DNA of 64,000 nt from SCTM01 sp965279655. Lineage in GTDB: Bacteria > Pseudomonadota > Alphaproteobacteria > Rhodospirillales > Rhodospirillaceae. The position numbers and the translations under genes were made by a program. The stretch is from the NCBI GenBank assembly GCA_965279655.1, contig OZ257255.1, positions 3,906,001-3,970,000 of the forward strand. The letters are read 5' to 3'. The notes below the pieces were generated by a model. The model worked only from the letters and a program-made list of their open reading frames with translations. It was not told the DNA's origin and searched no databases. Of the stretch, positions 41,185 to 50,815 are shown in pieces; the first letter of the stretch is position 1, and every line of letters begins with the position of its first letter.

Positions 41185-42225
41185 CTAGCGACGTCCCGCC
41201 CCGCGCGCGGCCTGGGCGATCTGGATGAGCGCCCGCTCCGTGATGGCTTCCGCCGGCATGTCGGTGGATTTGGCCTGAAGTTCGGCGTCCGTGAGCACGG
41301 TCAGCCCCCGCGCCAGAAGCGTGTCGGTCCAGCGATTCGCCTGGGCTTGGAACCGGCCTTTGAATTTGAAGAACACCGGCGGCCGCAACGCCATCATCGC
41401 CGAATCGACGCTGCGCCCGTCCGCCACCTTGCCGCGAATCTCGTGGAGTCGGACCAGGTGCCGCGCGGCGGCGGTGAGAATCCCGATGGGCGACGTCCCC
41501 TCGGCGGTCATCCGGGCGAATGTGCGCTGCATGGAGGCCTGATCGCCGTCCGCCATGGCGTAGATGAGTCCGTCCAGATCGAACGCCGCGGTGTCGCCGA
41601 CGCAAGCGAGCACGTCGTCCTCGGCGACCGTGCGGCCCGGCGCACCCTCGCCCATGTACGTGACGAGCTTCTCGAGCTCGCGCCGTGACAACTCGCGGTC
41701 CCCGCCAAGATGATCGATCAGCCAATCTTGCGCATCGCCGGTAATCGCCAGTCCCGCGGCCTTCAGCGTTTCGCGTACAACCCGCCCAACCGCCTCATCG
41801 TCGTCCAGATAACAAGCGAGTGCCGCCGCCGCGTCCGACTCCTCGAACGCCGTGCGCACCTTGGAGCGCGGACTCAAGTCGCCGGCGGTGACGATCACCA
41901 AAGCATCGCCGACGGGATCCTCAAGCCACGCGCTGAACACAGCGCCTTGTGTCTCCGCCACGTCGCGGATGCGCACCACGCGCCGTCCGCCCGTGAGCGC
42001 CATGGACGCGGCTTCGTCGCGCAGGCGCGCCGGATCTTCCTTCAGGGCATCGGCTTGAAATTCGCTGACACGAAACGGATCGTCGATGCTGCCGGCGACG
42101 CTGCGGGTCAGCGCATTCATGCGCTCGCGCACCAAACCGGCATCAGGGCCATACAGCAAAACAGCCCGCACCTTCGCGTCGGGCTTGGCGATGAACCCAT
42201 CCGCGCGGGCCGGCTGGATCTTCAT
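41185..42225 (-). CDS. holA: DNA polymerase III delta subunit
   Basis: Clamp-loader subunit that opens the beta clamp. 346 residues. An N-terminal KIQPARADGFIAKPDAKVRA then VLLYGPDAGLVRERMN is the diverged P-loop region typical of delta. Middle: L-GGRRVVRIRDV, LVIVTAGDLSPRSKVRTAFE. The C-terminal helical collar has LIYAMADGDQASMQRTFARM. The ATG shares one base with the lptE stop (TAATG), so lptE-holA are coupled; leuS-lptE-holA is the usual order. Confidence 0.93.
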   Translation of the reverse strand: MKIQPARADGFIAKPDAKVRAVLLYGPDAGLVRERMNALTRSVAGSIDDPFRVSEFQADALKEDPARLRDEAASMALTGGRRVVRIRDVAETQGAVFSAWLEDPVGDALVIVTAGDLSPRSKVRTAFEESDAAAALACYLDDDEAVGRVVRETLKAAGLAITGDAQDWLIDHLGGDRELSRRELEKLVTYMGEGAPGRTVAEDDVLACVGDTAAFDLDGLIYAMADGDQASMQRTFARMTAEGTSPIGILTAAARHLVRLHEIRGKVADGRSVDSAMMALRPPVFFKFKGRFQAQANRWTDTLLARGLTVLTDAELQAKSTDMPAEAITERALIQIAQAARGAGRR

Positions 42226-42758
42226 TAGCCGTTGGAAGCGAGTTCGTGCAAACGGTGCTCGAAGAAGATCGCGAGACGCATCTTGATCTCGTCGCCGACC
42301 TGCTTGATCGCACGTTCGCCGGCGTTCCCCACGGCGGTCACCGTGGCGTATTGATCGTCGAGGATGTTGTAGCTGACGATCGACTGCACCGTGTCGCCAT
42401 AGATGCGGCGCTCCCCTTCCGTCAGGGAAAAGCGCGCGGTGTAAATCAGGTTCGCGTGGGACGCGGTGGCGTCGCGCCGCACGCCGAGTTCCTGCACCTG
42501 GGCGACCAGCTGAACGCTGAGCGTATAACGCGGCGAATTCGTAAGCCCCGCCGGCTGCATGCGTTCTCGCAAAGCCTGGCGCAGCTTCACGCCATCCCGG
42601 TCCGCGATCGGCTGAATCACGACCGACTCCAGCGCCTCTGTCACCTGCGGCGACGAAGAGGTCGCGGCATTGTTGGTGGCATAGAGCGGCCGGAACCCGC
42701 AGCCACTCAACGCAAGCGCTGCGGCCATCAGTCCAATCCGGGCGGCGAGGGCGATCAT
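42225..42758 (-). CDS. lptE: LPS-assembly lipoprotein LptE
   Basis: Outer-membrane lipoprotein that plugs LptD and helps insert LPS. About 177 residues. Signal MIALAARIGLMAAALA, lipobox LSGC with C20, then GFRPLYA, the usual LptE opening. The mature domain has V-I-PIADRDGVKLRQALRERM and Y-L-V-L alternating strands. ATG 42758 begins the signal; GTG 42776 is possible. It follows leuS by 27 bases. Confidence 0.9.
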   Translation of the reverse strand: MIALAARIGLMAAALALSGCGFRPLYATNNAATSSSPQVTEALESVVIQPIADRDGVKLRQALRERMQPAGLTNSPRYTLSVQLVAQVQELGVRRDATASHANLIYTARFSLTEGERRIYGDTVQSIVSYNILDDQYATVTAVGNAGERAIKQVGDEIKMRLAIFFEHRLHELASNG

Positions 42759-42785
42759 GGGGCGCGAGCTTAGCACCGGTTCGGC

Positions 42786-45386
42786 TCAGATGACGATATT
42801 GACGATTTTACCCGGCACGACGATCACCTTCCGGGGCGCCTTACCGTCGAGCAGCTTTTGCACCGTATCCAGGGCCAGGGCGGCCCTCTCGCAGGTGGCG
42901 TTATCTGCACCCTTGGCCACGGTGATGGTGCCGCGCAGCTTGCCGTTCACCTGCACGGCGAGGGTGACCTCATCGTCCGCCAGCAGCGCGGGGTCGAAGG
43001 TCGGCCAAGCCGTGTCGGTCAGCAATTCCGTGTGCCCCAGGGACCGCCACATTTCCTCGGCGATATGGGGGGTGAGAGGATTGATCAGCCGGGCGATGGT
43101 CTCCACGCCGAACCGATACACCGTCGCCCCCAGATTCTCCCGGGACATATCGTTGACCGCATTCGACAGTTCCCGGATGCGGGCGACCGCCGAGTTGAAG
43201 CGGAACTTTTCAAGATCATCGCTCACCGCGGCGATGGCCTTGTGGATCTGGCGCAGCACGCCCGCGTCCGCCGGGGCGAGAACGGAGATCGCCGGCACGG
43301 TGGTGAAGGGAATGTCCTTGGCGATCGTCGCCATGCGCCACAGCCGGTTCAGATAACGCCAGGCACCCTCAATGCCGGCGTCGGTCCACTCCAGATCGCG
43401 CTCCGGCGGTGAATCGGACAGCATGAACAGCCGAGCCGAATCCGCGCCGAAGGTCTCGATGATGGCCTGCGGATCGACGGTGTTCTTCTTCGACTTTGAC
43501 ATCTTCTCCGAGCGGCCCACGGTCACCGCCGCGCCGTCGGAAAGCCGCTTCGCGGAGCCGTCGCTCTTCACGTCGACGTCGCCCGGCTCGACCCAAGCGC
43601 CGTCCGCGGCGCGATAGGTTTCGTGGCAGACCATGCCCTGGGTGAATAAGCCCTCGAACGGTTCCTTGAGATTCAGATAGCCGCACTCTTTCATCGCGCG
43701 GGTGAAGAAGCGCGCATACAGCAAGTGCAGCACCGCGTGTTCCACGCCGCCGATGTACTGATCGACCGGCAGCCACTTCTCGGCTTCGGCTTTGTCGAAA
43801 GGCACATCCGTCGCATGGGGCGAACAGAAGCGGGCAAAATACCAGGACGACTCGAAGAACGTGTCGAAGGTGTCCGTCTCACGCAACGCCGCGCCCGAAC
43901 ACTTCGGACAGGTCGTGTGCTTCCATGTCGCGTGGCGATCGAGCGGATTGCCGGGTTTGTCGAAGGTGACGTCTTCCGGCAGCGTGACCGGCAAGTCTTT
44001 GTCCGGCACCGGCTGCGGCCCGCACTTCTCGCAGTGGATAATCGGGATCGGGCAGCCCCAATAGCGCTGCCGCGACACGCCCCAATCGCGCAGACGATAT
44101 TGGATAGTGCCTTTACCGAGGCTCAAGCTCTCCAGCTTCGCGATGGCGGCGCGCTTGGCGTCCGTCACCTTCAGGCCGTTCAGGAAGTCGGAGTTCACCG
44201 CCACGCCGTCGTCCGTGAAGGCAACGTTTCCGGCCTCCAGATCTTTCGCGAACGCTGCGGCGTCCGCATCCACCGGCGCCACCACGCACCGTACGGCCAG
44301 GCCGTACTTGCGGGCGAATTCCATGTCGCGTTCGTCATGGCCCGGGCAGCCGAAGATCGCGCCGGTGCCGTAATCCATCAGCACGAAGTTGGCGACATAC
44401 ACCGGCACGCTCGCATCCTTCACGAACGGATGGCGCGCGCGCAGTCCCGTATCGAAGCCCATCTTCTCCGCGGTTTCGATCGCGGCGGTGGATGTGCCGA
44501 TGCGCGAACATTCAGCGATGAAGTCCGCGAGCTTGGCATCGGTCTCCGCCAGTTTCGCCGCCAGCGGATGCTGTGCGGAGATGGCGCAGAACGACGCGCC
44601 GAACAACGTGTCGGGGCGGGTGGTGAAGACCTCCACACTCTCGCCGCGCGCGCCGCCGTCTTTGTTGACCAGGGGCCAGAAGACGCGCGCGCCTTCCGAC
44701 TTCCCGATCCAGTTCTGCTGCATGATCCGGACCTTCTCCGGCCAGCGCGGCAGATGGTCCAGGGACGCGAGCAGGTCCTCGGCGAAGTGGGTGATCTTGA
44801 GGAACCACTGGCTCAGCTTGCGCTGTTCCACCAGCTCGCCCGACCGCCAGCCGCGGCCGTCGATCACCTGCTCGTTGGCCAGCACCGTGTGCTCGACCGG
44901 ATCCCAGTTCACGAGCGCCTCTTTCCTGTAGGCGAGGCCCGCCTTCAGGAAATCGAGGAACATCTTTTGTTCGTGTTTGTAGTACTCGGGCTCGCAGGTC
45001 GAAATCTCGCGATCCCAATCGAGCGACAAACCCAGGGGCTGGAATTGCGCGCGCATGACGCCGATGTTCTGGCGCGTCCACGACCCCGGATGTACGCCGC
45101 GCTCGAGCGCGGCATTCTCGGCGGGCAGACCGAAGGAATCCCATCCCATCGGATGGAGAATGTTGAAGCCCTTCGCCTTCTTGTAGCGCGCGACGACGTC
45201 GCCAAGGGTGTAGTTCCGCACGTGCCCCATGTGGATGCGTCCCGACGGATACGGGAACATCTCCAGCACGTAGTACTTGGGCTTCGCGCTGTTCGCTTCC
45301 GCCTTGAACGAGCCTTTGTCGCGCCACGCTTCCTGCCAGCGGTGCTCGGCTTCGCGAAAATTGTAACGGTCGTCCGGTGTCGCCAT
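42786..45386 (-). CDS. leuS: Leucyl-tRNA synthetase
   Basis: Charges tRNA-Leu. 866 residues, class I. HIGH motif appears as HMGH in PYPSGRIHMGHVRNYTLGD. The CP1 editing domain has TTRPDTLFGA and the KMSKS motif is in EKMSKSKKNTVDP. Zinc-type cysteines (CEKCG, CPKC) and the C-terminal anticodon and tail domains are present. ATG 45386 gives the usual N-terminus; ATG 45428 would add 14 residues. First gene of leuS-lptE-holA. Confidence 0.98.
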   Translation of the reverse strand: MATPDDRYNFREAEHRWQEAWRDKGSFKAEANSAKPKYYVLEMFPYPSGRIHMGHVRNYTLGDVVARYKKAKGFNILHPMGWDSFGLPAENAALERGVHPGSWTRQNIGVMRAQFQPLGLSLDWDREISTCEPEYYKHEQKMFLDFLKAGLAYRKEALVNWDPVEHTVLANEQVIDGRGWRSGELVEQRKLSQWFLKITHFAEDLLASLDHLPRWPEKVRIMQQNWIGKSEGARVFWPLVNKDGGARGESVEVFTTRPDTLFGASFCAISAQHPLAAKLAETDAKLADFIAECSRIGTSTAAIETAEKMGFDTGLRARHPFVKDASVPVYVANFVLMDYGTGAIFGCPGHDERDMEFARKYGLAVRCVVAPVDADAAAFAKDLEAGNVAFTDDGVAVNSDFLNGLKVTDAKRAAIAKLESLSLGKGTIQYRLRDWGVSRQRYWGCPIPIIHCEKCGPQPVPDKDLPVTLPEDVTFDKPGNPLDRHATWKHTTCPKCSGAALRETDTFDTFFESSWYFARFCSPHATDVPFDKAEAEKWLPVDQYIGGVEHAVLHLLYARFFTRAMKECGYLNLKEPFEGLFTQGMVCHETYRAADGAWVEPGDVDVKSDGSAKRLSDGAAVTVGRSEKMSKSKKNTVDPQAIIETFGADSARLFMLSDSPPERDLEWTDAGIEGAWRYLNRLWRMATIAKDIPFTTVPAISVLAPADAGVLRQIHKAIAAVSDDLEKFRFNSAVARIRELSNAVNDMSRENLGATVYRFGVETIARLINPLTPHIAEEMWRSLGHTELLTDTAWPTFDPALLADDEVTLAVQVNGKLRGTITVAKGADNATCERAALALDTVQKLLDGKAPRKVIVVPGKIVNIVI

Positions 45387-45498
45387 TGCGGTGTCCCGCC
45401 GCGCCGGACGCGCGTCCGCGCGGCTCATTTCAGAAATGTGGCTCCGAACGCGCGGCCGGTGCGGCCGCGCGCGTGCGCCTCAGTCCCGTTACGGGACC

Positions 45499-46020
45499 TC
45501 AGCCCTTTTCGTTGACGGCCTGAAGTCGAAGCTGCCGGGCGCGGGTCAGCACCGCGTCCTCGAACTCGGTAGAGACTTCCGCCCCCACCGCGACGTCGTT
45601 CCAGGTCCCTTGCGCATTCCGCTGTTGGCGGAACACCGAGATCTTCAAGCCGTCGGCCCGTAGGGCCCGGCCCAGGATGTAGGCGGTCACCTTGAAGCGC
45701 TCTTCCGGGGTTTCCGGCGGCGCGAACCAGTCGGTGATGATCACCCCGCCGAAGGGATCGGCCGAGGCAAGCGGCATGAATGCCAGGGTGTCGAGGGAGG
45801 CGCGCCACAAGAAAGCGTTCACCGCCACCGCGCCCTCGGACCCGTCAGCCTTCGAATTACTAAATAAATTCAATCCCATACCGCCCTGGGCTTCGCCCTG
45901 GGTGCCGGCCTGACCTTGAAAGGTGCTGTCCTTTGACGAGCCGCAGCCGGAGAGGGTCAGGGCGAGCGCGAGGCCCGCAACACCGACAATCACCCGTGTG
46001 GTCCGGTTAAAACCCGGCAT
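45499..46020 (-). CDS. DUF3576 lipoprotein
   Basis: 173 residues. Signal and lipobox TLSGC (C26), so a membrane-anchored lipoprotein. The DUF3576 domain follows: NAFLWRASLDTLAFMPLASA, DPFGGVIITDW, and R-TAYILGRALRADGL-ISVFRQ. AAGGAG precedes ATG 46020. It lies before leuS (112-base gap), a common alphaproteobacterial arrangement. The function is unknown, though conservation beside leuS-lptE suggests envelope work. Confidence 0.85.
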   Translation of the reverse strand: MPGFNRTTRVIVGVAGLALALTLSGCGSSKDSTFQGQAGTQGEAQGGMGLNLFSNSKADGSEGAVAVNAFLWRASLDTLAFMPLASADPFGGVIITDWFAPPETPEERFKVTAYILGRALRADGLKISVFRQQRNAQGTWNDVAVGAEVSTEFEDAVLTRARQLRLQAVNEKG

Positions 46021-46314
46021 TCCTCTATCTCCTTGATATCCGCGGCCCCGAGAGCGGGGCGGGTCGAAAATGGCCCGAGGCGCGCCGTTTATAACGGACC
46101 TCCGGTGCAATGCGAAGGGCCGCGCTGGTTCCAACCGGCGGGAGATTTGCCACCGTTCCGGGTCCCGGTTTCACAAAACCGTCACCTCTCTGTCACGGAA
46201 ACGCTCGCAGACCATTCCTATGGTCCGCCGCGGCACGCTGGGGGGAGGTCCCTTGGTGGCTGGGGGTTGCGCGCCAGGCGCGTGCACCTAGGGGACTTTT
46301 GAGGGAACACACCG
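46021..46314. other. Divergent promoter region, DUF3576 and porin
   Basis: 294 bases, no gene. It holds the Pho box described next, a GTGCAATGC-type AT-poor stretch, and AACACACCG before the porin start. Confidence 0.5.
46168..46196 (+). promoter_or_regulatory. Pho box (PhoB-binding repeats)
   Basis: Three heptamers at 11-base spacing: GTTTCAC (46168), CCGTCAC (46179), CTGTCAC (46190), separated by the four-base spacers AAAA and CTCT. This matches the PhoB box pattern CTGTCAT-N4-CTGTCAT. It lies 119 bases before the start of a porin of the phosphate-selective family. TATGGT at 46219 may be the -10. PhoB control is inferred; no phoBR is in the window. Confidence 0.75.
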
Positions 46315-47931
46315 ATGAACAAGTTTTACGCCGTGACCGCGGCGCTTCTGACGAGCACCGCGCTTGTCACCACCCCGGCGCTCGCCGCCGAAAAGACGCC
46401 CGACCTCGCCAAGCAGGTCCAGATGCTCCAAGACCAGCTGCGCACCATGCAGCAGCAGATGGACACCTTGCGCGCCAACACCCAGGCGACCAGCGCCGCC
46501 GTCGCGCAGGAAAAGGAATTGATCGACGCGGAGCGTAAGGCCCGCGCCGAGAAGGAGATGGCGGAAAAGGAACAGGCGCTCAAGGACGGCGCCAAGACCC
46601 GCATCGTCAACGGCAAGACCGTGATGACCCCGGCACCGCTGCCGAAGATCGTCGAGCCGGCGAACCACCGCTTCCAGTTGTCGAGCTATGACGGCGCCTG
46701 GACGATCGCCCCCACCGGCCGCGTACACTTCGACATCGGCGGCTACCTGAACCAGAAGCCCGAGCCGGCCCAGACGCTGGGCGTCGGCGACAACCGCCTC
46801 ACCAGCGGCGTGAACGTGCGTCGCGCGCGTCTCGGCGTCACCGGCAAGGCGATGAACGACTTCACCTACACCCTGATCCTGGACGCTGGCGGCGCGACCG
46901 ACGCGACCGCGGCGATCAACACCGCCCAGGTCAGCTACACCGGCTTCCGCAACACCTCGATCGACTTCGGCTACTTCGCCCAGTACGGCGTGATGGAAGA
47001 AGCGTCTAGCTCGAACGACATCCTGTTCATGGAACGCGCGACGCCGAGCACCTTGGCTTCATCGTTCGGCGCCGGCGATCCGCGCTTCGGCATCGGCTTC
47101 CGCACCTGGGAACCGCGCTGGTTCTTGGCCGCCTACGTCACCGGCTCCGCGCCAAACACCACCCACCAGAACACCCTGCGTAACTGGAACGGGCTGCTTC
47201 GTGGGTCCTACCAGCTGATCCAGGAAGACACGCGCACCCTGCACATCGGCGGCGGCGTCATCGCCACGCTGCAAGTTCCGAACGCCGGTCCTGGCACGGC
47301 TCGCAGCCTGACGTTCTCCGATCGTCCGGAATTGCGTATCGACCCGACCAACTTCATCAACACCGGCGCGCTCGGCACGGTCGCAAACCCGGTCACGAGC
47401 ACGCAGGTTTATACCGGCGAACTGGCCGGCACCTTGGGCGCGTTCTTCTTCCAGGGTGAGTACTTCAAGTATCACGTCAACCGCGCCAACTACGTGCCGA
47501 CCGCCAACGTCAACGGCGACCCGAACAAGCTGAACTTCGAAGGCGCGTACGTCGAAGCGTCTTACGCCTGGGGCGGTCGTCGCACCTACAGCGCCAACTG
47601 CGGTTGCTACGGCGGCATCAACCCGATCAATCCGTTCTCGGTGTCGGGCGGCGGCATGGGCGCCTTCGAAATCGCAGCGCGCGTGAGCTACGCTGACTTC
47701 GTTGACAAATATAACTCGAGCTTTGTCGCCGCCGCGCAGCCGGGCTCCGTCAACGGCGGTCGCCAGACCAACTACACGGTCGCGCTGAACTGGTTCCTGA
47801 ACTCGAACATGTTGTTCAAACTCAACTACGTCCACAGCAACCTCGACCGCGCGACGGCTAACGCTCGTACCGGTGTGGGGTCTGGCATCACGATGGATGC
47901 CCTGGCCGGTCGCGTTCAGTTCGTATTCTAA
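46315..47931 (+). CDS. Phosphate-selective porin (OprO/OprP family)
   Basis: 538 residues. The signal peptide MNKFYAVTAALLTSTALVTT ends near ALA-AEKTPD. Residues 30-90 are a coiled coil (VQMLQDQLRTMQQQMDTLRA with E/K/A repeats) like the trimer-forming segment of these porins. The barrel follows (G-VHFDIGGYLNQ, RRARLGVTGKAMNDFTYTLI, L-FDFGYFAQYG) and ends in V-F-V-F with terminal F. OprO/P porins carry phosphate or polyphosphate across the outer membrane. A Pho box upstream fits that. Only one cysteine pair (CGC) is present in the barrel. Confidence 0.88.
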   Translation: MNKFYAVTAALLTSTALVTTPALAAEKTPDLAKQVQMLQDQLRTMQQQMDTLRANTQATSAAVAQEKELIDAERKARAEKEMAEKEQALKDGAKTRIVNGKTVMTPAPLPKIVEPANHRFQLSSYDGAWTIAPTGRVHFDIGGYLNQKPEPAQTLGVGDNRLTSGVNVRRARLGVTGKAMNDFTYTLILDAGGATDATAAINTAQVSYTGFRNTSIDFGYFAQYGVMEEASSSNDILFMERATPSTLASSFGAGDPRFGIGFRTWEPRWFLAAYVTGSAPNTTHQNTLRNWNGLLRGSYQLIQEDTRTLHIGGGVIATLQVPNAGPGTARSLTFSDRPELRIDPTNFINTGALGTVANPVTSTQVYTGELAGTLGAFFFQGEYFKYHVNRANYVPTANVNGDPNKLNFEGAYVEASYAWGGRRTYSANCGCYGGINPINPFSVSGGGMGAFEIAARVSYADFVDKYNSSFVAAAQPGSVNGGRQTNYTVALNWFLNSNMLFKLNYVHSNLDRATANARTGVGSGITMDALAGRVQFVF

Positions 47932-47937
47932 AACGTC

Positions 47938-47961
47938 GGGCGTGATCGCAAGATCACGCCC
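47938..47961 (+). terminator. Hairpin after the porin
   Basis: GGGCGTGATC and GATCACGCCC pair perfectly with a GCAA tetraloop, 6 bases after the porin stop. There is no T run, so it may stabilise the mRNA end or act as a weak terminator. Confidence 0.6.
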
Positions 47962-48023
47962 ATCACTTCTCCTGCCACTTCCCACGGCCCCGCCCACCAC
48001 TCCCCCGGGTTTGGCCGATCGCA

Positions 48024-48066
48024 CCGCCGGAGACTTGCCCCTCAAGTCTCCGGCGGACTTCTTTTC
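48024..48066 (+). terminator. Strong terminator with 14-bp stem
   Basis: CCGCCGGAGACTTG at 48024-48037 pairs perfectly with CAAGTCTCCGGCGG at 48043-48056 across a five-base loop, then ACTTCTTTTC. It ends the porin transcript before the next gene at 48134. Confidence 0.85.
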
Positions 48067-48133
48067 AGGGGTTCTCTAGAAGCCCTTGATCTGACTACAG
48101 TGTCCGCCTCCGAGGCCGACCCCACGTACCCCC

Positions 48134-49195
48134 GTGCGCCCGTTCCGAACCGTACTTCTCGCCGCAAGCACCCTGATCCTGGGCTTGAGTGACCCTGCCC
48201 GCGCGGCGGATCCGATCACGCTCACCTTGGGCGGGCGCCTGCGGGAGTTTTTTTATGTCGCCGACCAATCCAACACACCCGCGGAACGGCTGAACGCCAC
48301 CGGCGTGATTAGCGATGTGCGCGTCGCCTTCCAGGGCCGCACGGTGTTGGACAACGGCATCACGATCCGCGCGTTCGCGCGGATCTACGCGGTTGGCCGG
48401 TTCAACCGCACCCTTGATGAGGCGTTCGGAGAAGTCAGTACCGGCGTAGGAAAATTCCGCATTGGCGAGACGGAAGGGGTGAATGCGCGCCTGCTCGGCG
48501 ACACGGTGCCCGAAGCGTTTTTGTCCCGCGATGAGGAAATCCTGGATCAAGCCTTGGTGCCGCGCACCGGCATCACGGTGCGGGATGCCTTCAATTTTCG
48601 CCGCTTCACCGGCAACGCACCGGGTGTGGCCTACGAGACGCCGGAATTCGGCGCGCTGAAATTGGGCGTCGCCTATCACCCAAGCCTCACGCCGTTGGCC
48701 GGCGGATCGCCGATCGACAAGCGCTTCGCGCCCAGCAACGGCATCGACGTTACCGGTTCTTACTCCGGTGACTTCGCTGGCGGCACTTACCGCGTCGGCG
48801 CGGGCTACTTCCATTCCAATCCGAGTATCTTGCGCACCGACGGTAACACCGCGTTCAACGTCACCGCCGGAGTCACTTACGGCGGATGGGAACTCTCTGG
48901 CGGCTACATGGATGTCTCGCCCACCAGCGGCCTTGATGAAACCGCATGGACGATCGGCGCTCTCTACGCCATCGGCCCATTCCGCGTGTCGGCGAATTTC
49001 ATGCGCGCCACCCGGGAAGCGGTGCGCAATGGCACGCGCCGCGAACGCATCGACCGCGAAACCCTGCAGGGATCCTACAAGCTGGCGCCGGGCGTAACGC
49101 TCGGCCTCGCCGGTTTCCGCGCCGACCAGACCGACGCCACCGGCGCATCCTGGGACGGCGCCGGATTCTTGAGCGGCATCAAGCTGCAGTTCTGA
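48134..49195 (+). CDS. Porin, Gram-negative beta-barrel type
   Basis: 353 residues. Signal peptide RTVLLAASTLILGLSDPARA then ADPITLTLGGRLREFFYVAD, the opening of Porin_4-type barrels. Alternating strands (G-VAYETPEFGALKLGVAY, GSYSGDFAGGTYRVGAGYFH) run to a terminal L-Q-F, with the C-terminal phenylalanine needed for BAM insertion. The start is GTG 48134 with no clear Shine-Dalgarno. It is unrelated in sequence to the first porin. corA starts three bases after it. Substrate unknown. Confidence 0.82.
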   Translation: MRPFRTVLLAASTLILGLSDPARAADPITLTLGGRLREFFYVADQSNTPAERLNATGVISDVRVAFQGRTVLDNGITIRAFARIYAVGRFNRTLDEAFGEVSTGVGKFRIGETEGVNARLLGDTVPEAFLSRDEEILDQALVPRTGITVRDAFNFRRFTGNAPGVAYETPEFGALKLGVAYHPSLTPLAGGSPIDKRFAPSNGIDVTGSYSGDFAGGTYRVGAGYFHSNPSILRTDGNTAFNVTAGVTYGGWELSGGYMDVSPTSGLDETAWTIGALYAIGPFRVSANFMRATREAVRNGTRRERIDRETLQGSYKLAPGVTLGLAGFRADQTDATGASWDGAGFLSGIKLQF

Positions 49196-49197
49196 AA

Positions 49198-50172
49198 ATG
49201 CTGACGGCTTACGCCCTCACCGACGGACGGCTCGAAAAACTCGATGTGCCGGACAGCGGCCCGATCCCCGAGCGCGCGGTGTGGATCGATCTGCGCTCGC
49301 CGACGCCGGCAGAGTCCGCCGCGACAGTCGCGCTCACGCACATCGAGATCCCGAGCGAGGCCGATCTCGACGTGTTGTCCGACACCGACCGGCTCTATCG
49401 CCAAGGCGGCGCGCTCTATCTCGAGTTCACGGTGTTGCATCGCAGTCAGCCGGGTGTCACGCCCGACACCACCGATCTCGCGGCTATCTTCTCCGGCGAT
49501 CGCCTGGTCACCGTTCGTTATGCCGATCCGTTCCCGATCACCCGATTCGTCACGGCTCATGAGCGAGTTTCGTGCGTGTCGGCCAGCAGCATGGGAATCT
49601 TCGTCGGCCTTCTCGAAAACTTTGTCGCCCGGATCGGGGAATACGTCGGCGCCAACAGCTCCGAGCTCTATGCCATTTCGCGCGAGGTGTTCCATCGCAA
49701 GGGCGAACAGTTCGGCGCCGCGCAGCTCCAAAGCGTCCTGGATCGCTTGGGGCGCGCCGGCGACACCAATGCCAAGGCGCGCGATAGCCTTGCCAGTATC
49801 AATCGCCTGCTCGCTTTCAGCACCGACGAACTCGATGCGGTGACCGACAAGCCCACCCGCAACGCCTTTCGCGCGATCCGTCGTGACGTGATGGCTATCA
49901 CCGACTACGCCAACTTCGTCGCAGGCCAACTCACCTTCGTGCTCGACGCGGTGCTCGGGCTGGCGACCGTGGAACAGAACCGCGTCATTAAAATCTTCTC
50001 GGTGGTGGCGACGCTGTTCATCCCGCCGACACTTTTCGCGAGCCTGTGGGGCATGAACTTCAAGCACATGCCGGAGCTGGACTCGGCGTGGGGCTATCCG
50101 CTCGCGCTGCTCACCATGATCCTCTCGGCCGTACTGCCGTACATCTACTTCCGCTGGCGCGGGTGGCTTTAG
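49198..50172 (+). CDS. corA: CorA-type divalent cation transporter
   Basis: Pentameric inner-membrane channel for Mg or related metals. 324 residues. Large N-terminal cytoplasmic domain with WIDLRSPT, L-E-RY-ADP-PITRFV and the stalk helix, two C-terminal spans, and the signature GMN at 285-287 (LWGMNFKHMPEL). The C-terminus has the basic R-WRGWL tail. ATG 49198 follows the porin stop by three bases. Mg, Co or Zn specificity cannot be read. Confidence 0.92.
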   Translation: MLTAYALTDGRLEKLDVPDSGPIPERAVWIDLRSPTPAESAATVALTHIEIPSEADLDVLSDTDRLYRQGGALYLEFTVLHRSQPGVTPDTTDLAAIFSGDRLVTVRYADPFPITRFVTAHERVSCVSASSMGIFVGLLENFVARIGEYVGANSSELYAISREVFHRKGEQFGAAQLQSVLDRLGRAGDTNAKARDSLASINRLLAFSTDELDAVTDKPTRNAFRAIRRDVMAITDYANFVAGQLTFVLDAVLGLATVEQNRVIKIFSVVATLFIPPTLFASLWGMNFKHMPELDSAWGYPLALLTMILSAVLPYIYFRWRGWL

Positions 50173-50174
50173 CC

Positions 50175-50681
50175 ATGGCGCTGGTGCCGAAGACCCCCGC
50201 TTCAAAGCTAGATGCGAAGGTGAAACGAAAAAAGATCGGCTGGCGTGAATGGGTCAGCTTGCCGGATTGGGGCATCAAGAAGATCAAGGCCAAGGTCGAT
50301 ACCGGCGCACGCACGTCGGCGATCCATGCTTTCAAGGTGATGCCCTTCACCAAGGATGGCGGCGCCTTCGTGCGCTTCTTGGTCCACCCGAAGCAGCGTC
50401 ACCGCAAACCGGAGATCGCCTGCGTCGCGCGGGTCATCGACCAGCGGCGCATCACCGATTCCGGCGGGAACTGCCAGGAGCGTTACGTCGTTCGCACCAC
50501 GTTGAAGCTGGGCAATACGTCGTGGCCGATCGAGATGACGTTAAGCAACCGCGACAGCATGGGCTTCCGCATGCTGATCGGCCGCCAGGCGATCCGGCGG
50601 CGCTACGTGGTCGATCCGGCCCGGTCCTATGTCGTCCGCAAAAAAAAGAAATCCGCCGCCAAAAAGCGCAAGGCGCGCTAA
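50175..50681 (+). CDS. rimB: RimB-like retropepsin-type protease
   Basis: 168 residues. The pfam05618 family is called an ATP-dependent zinc protease but has an aspartic-protease fold. D42 lies in VDTGARTSAIHA, the conserved active-site turn, and F-VDPARS-VV is near the end. The C-terminus is very basic (K and R). As I recall, in Pseudomonas rimB-rimK is an operon that modifies ribosomal protein S6; here rimK follows 134 bases later. ATG 50175 is two bases after the corA stop. Confidence 0.8.
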   Translation: MALVPKTPASKLDAKVKRKKIGWREWVSLPDWGIKKIKAKVDTGARTSAIHAFKVMPFTKDGGAFVRFLVHPKQRHRKPEIACVARVIDQRRITDSGGNCQERYVVRTTLKLGNTSWPIEMTLSNRDSMGFRMLIGRQAIRRRYVVDPARSYVVRKKKKSAAKKRKAR

Positions 50682-50815
50682 CTGCATGGAATCTCACAGT
50701 TCTCCACCATTCCGACCCGAACCTTCATGGCCGTGCGGTTGAACGCGGCGACGCGTTATCATACCGCTCGGTCGACCTTCCTCTCTCCCCCAGCGACAGC
50801 AATACGGCACGGCAC

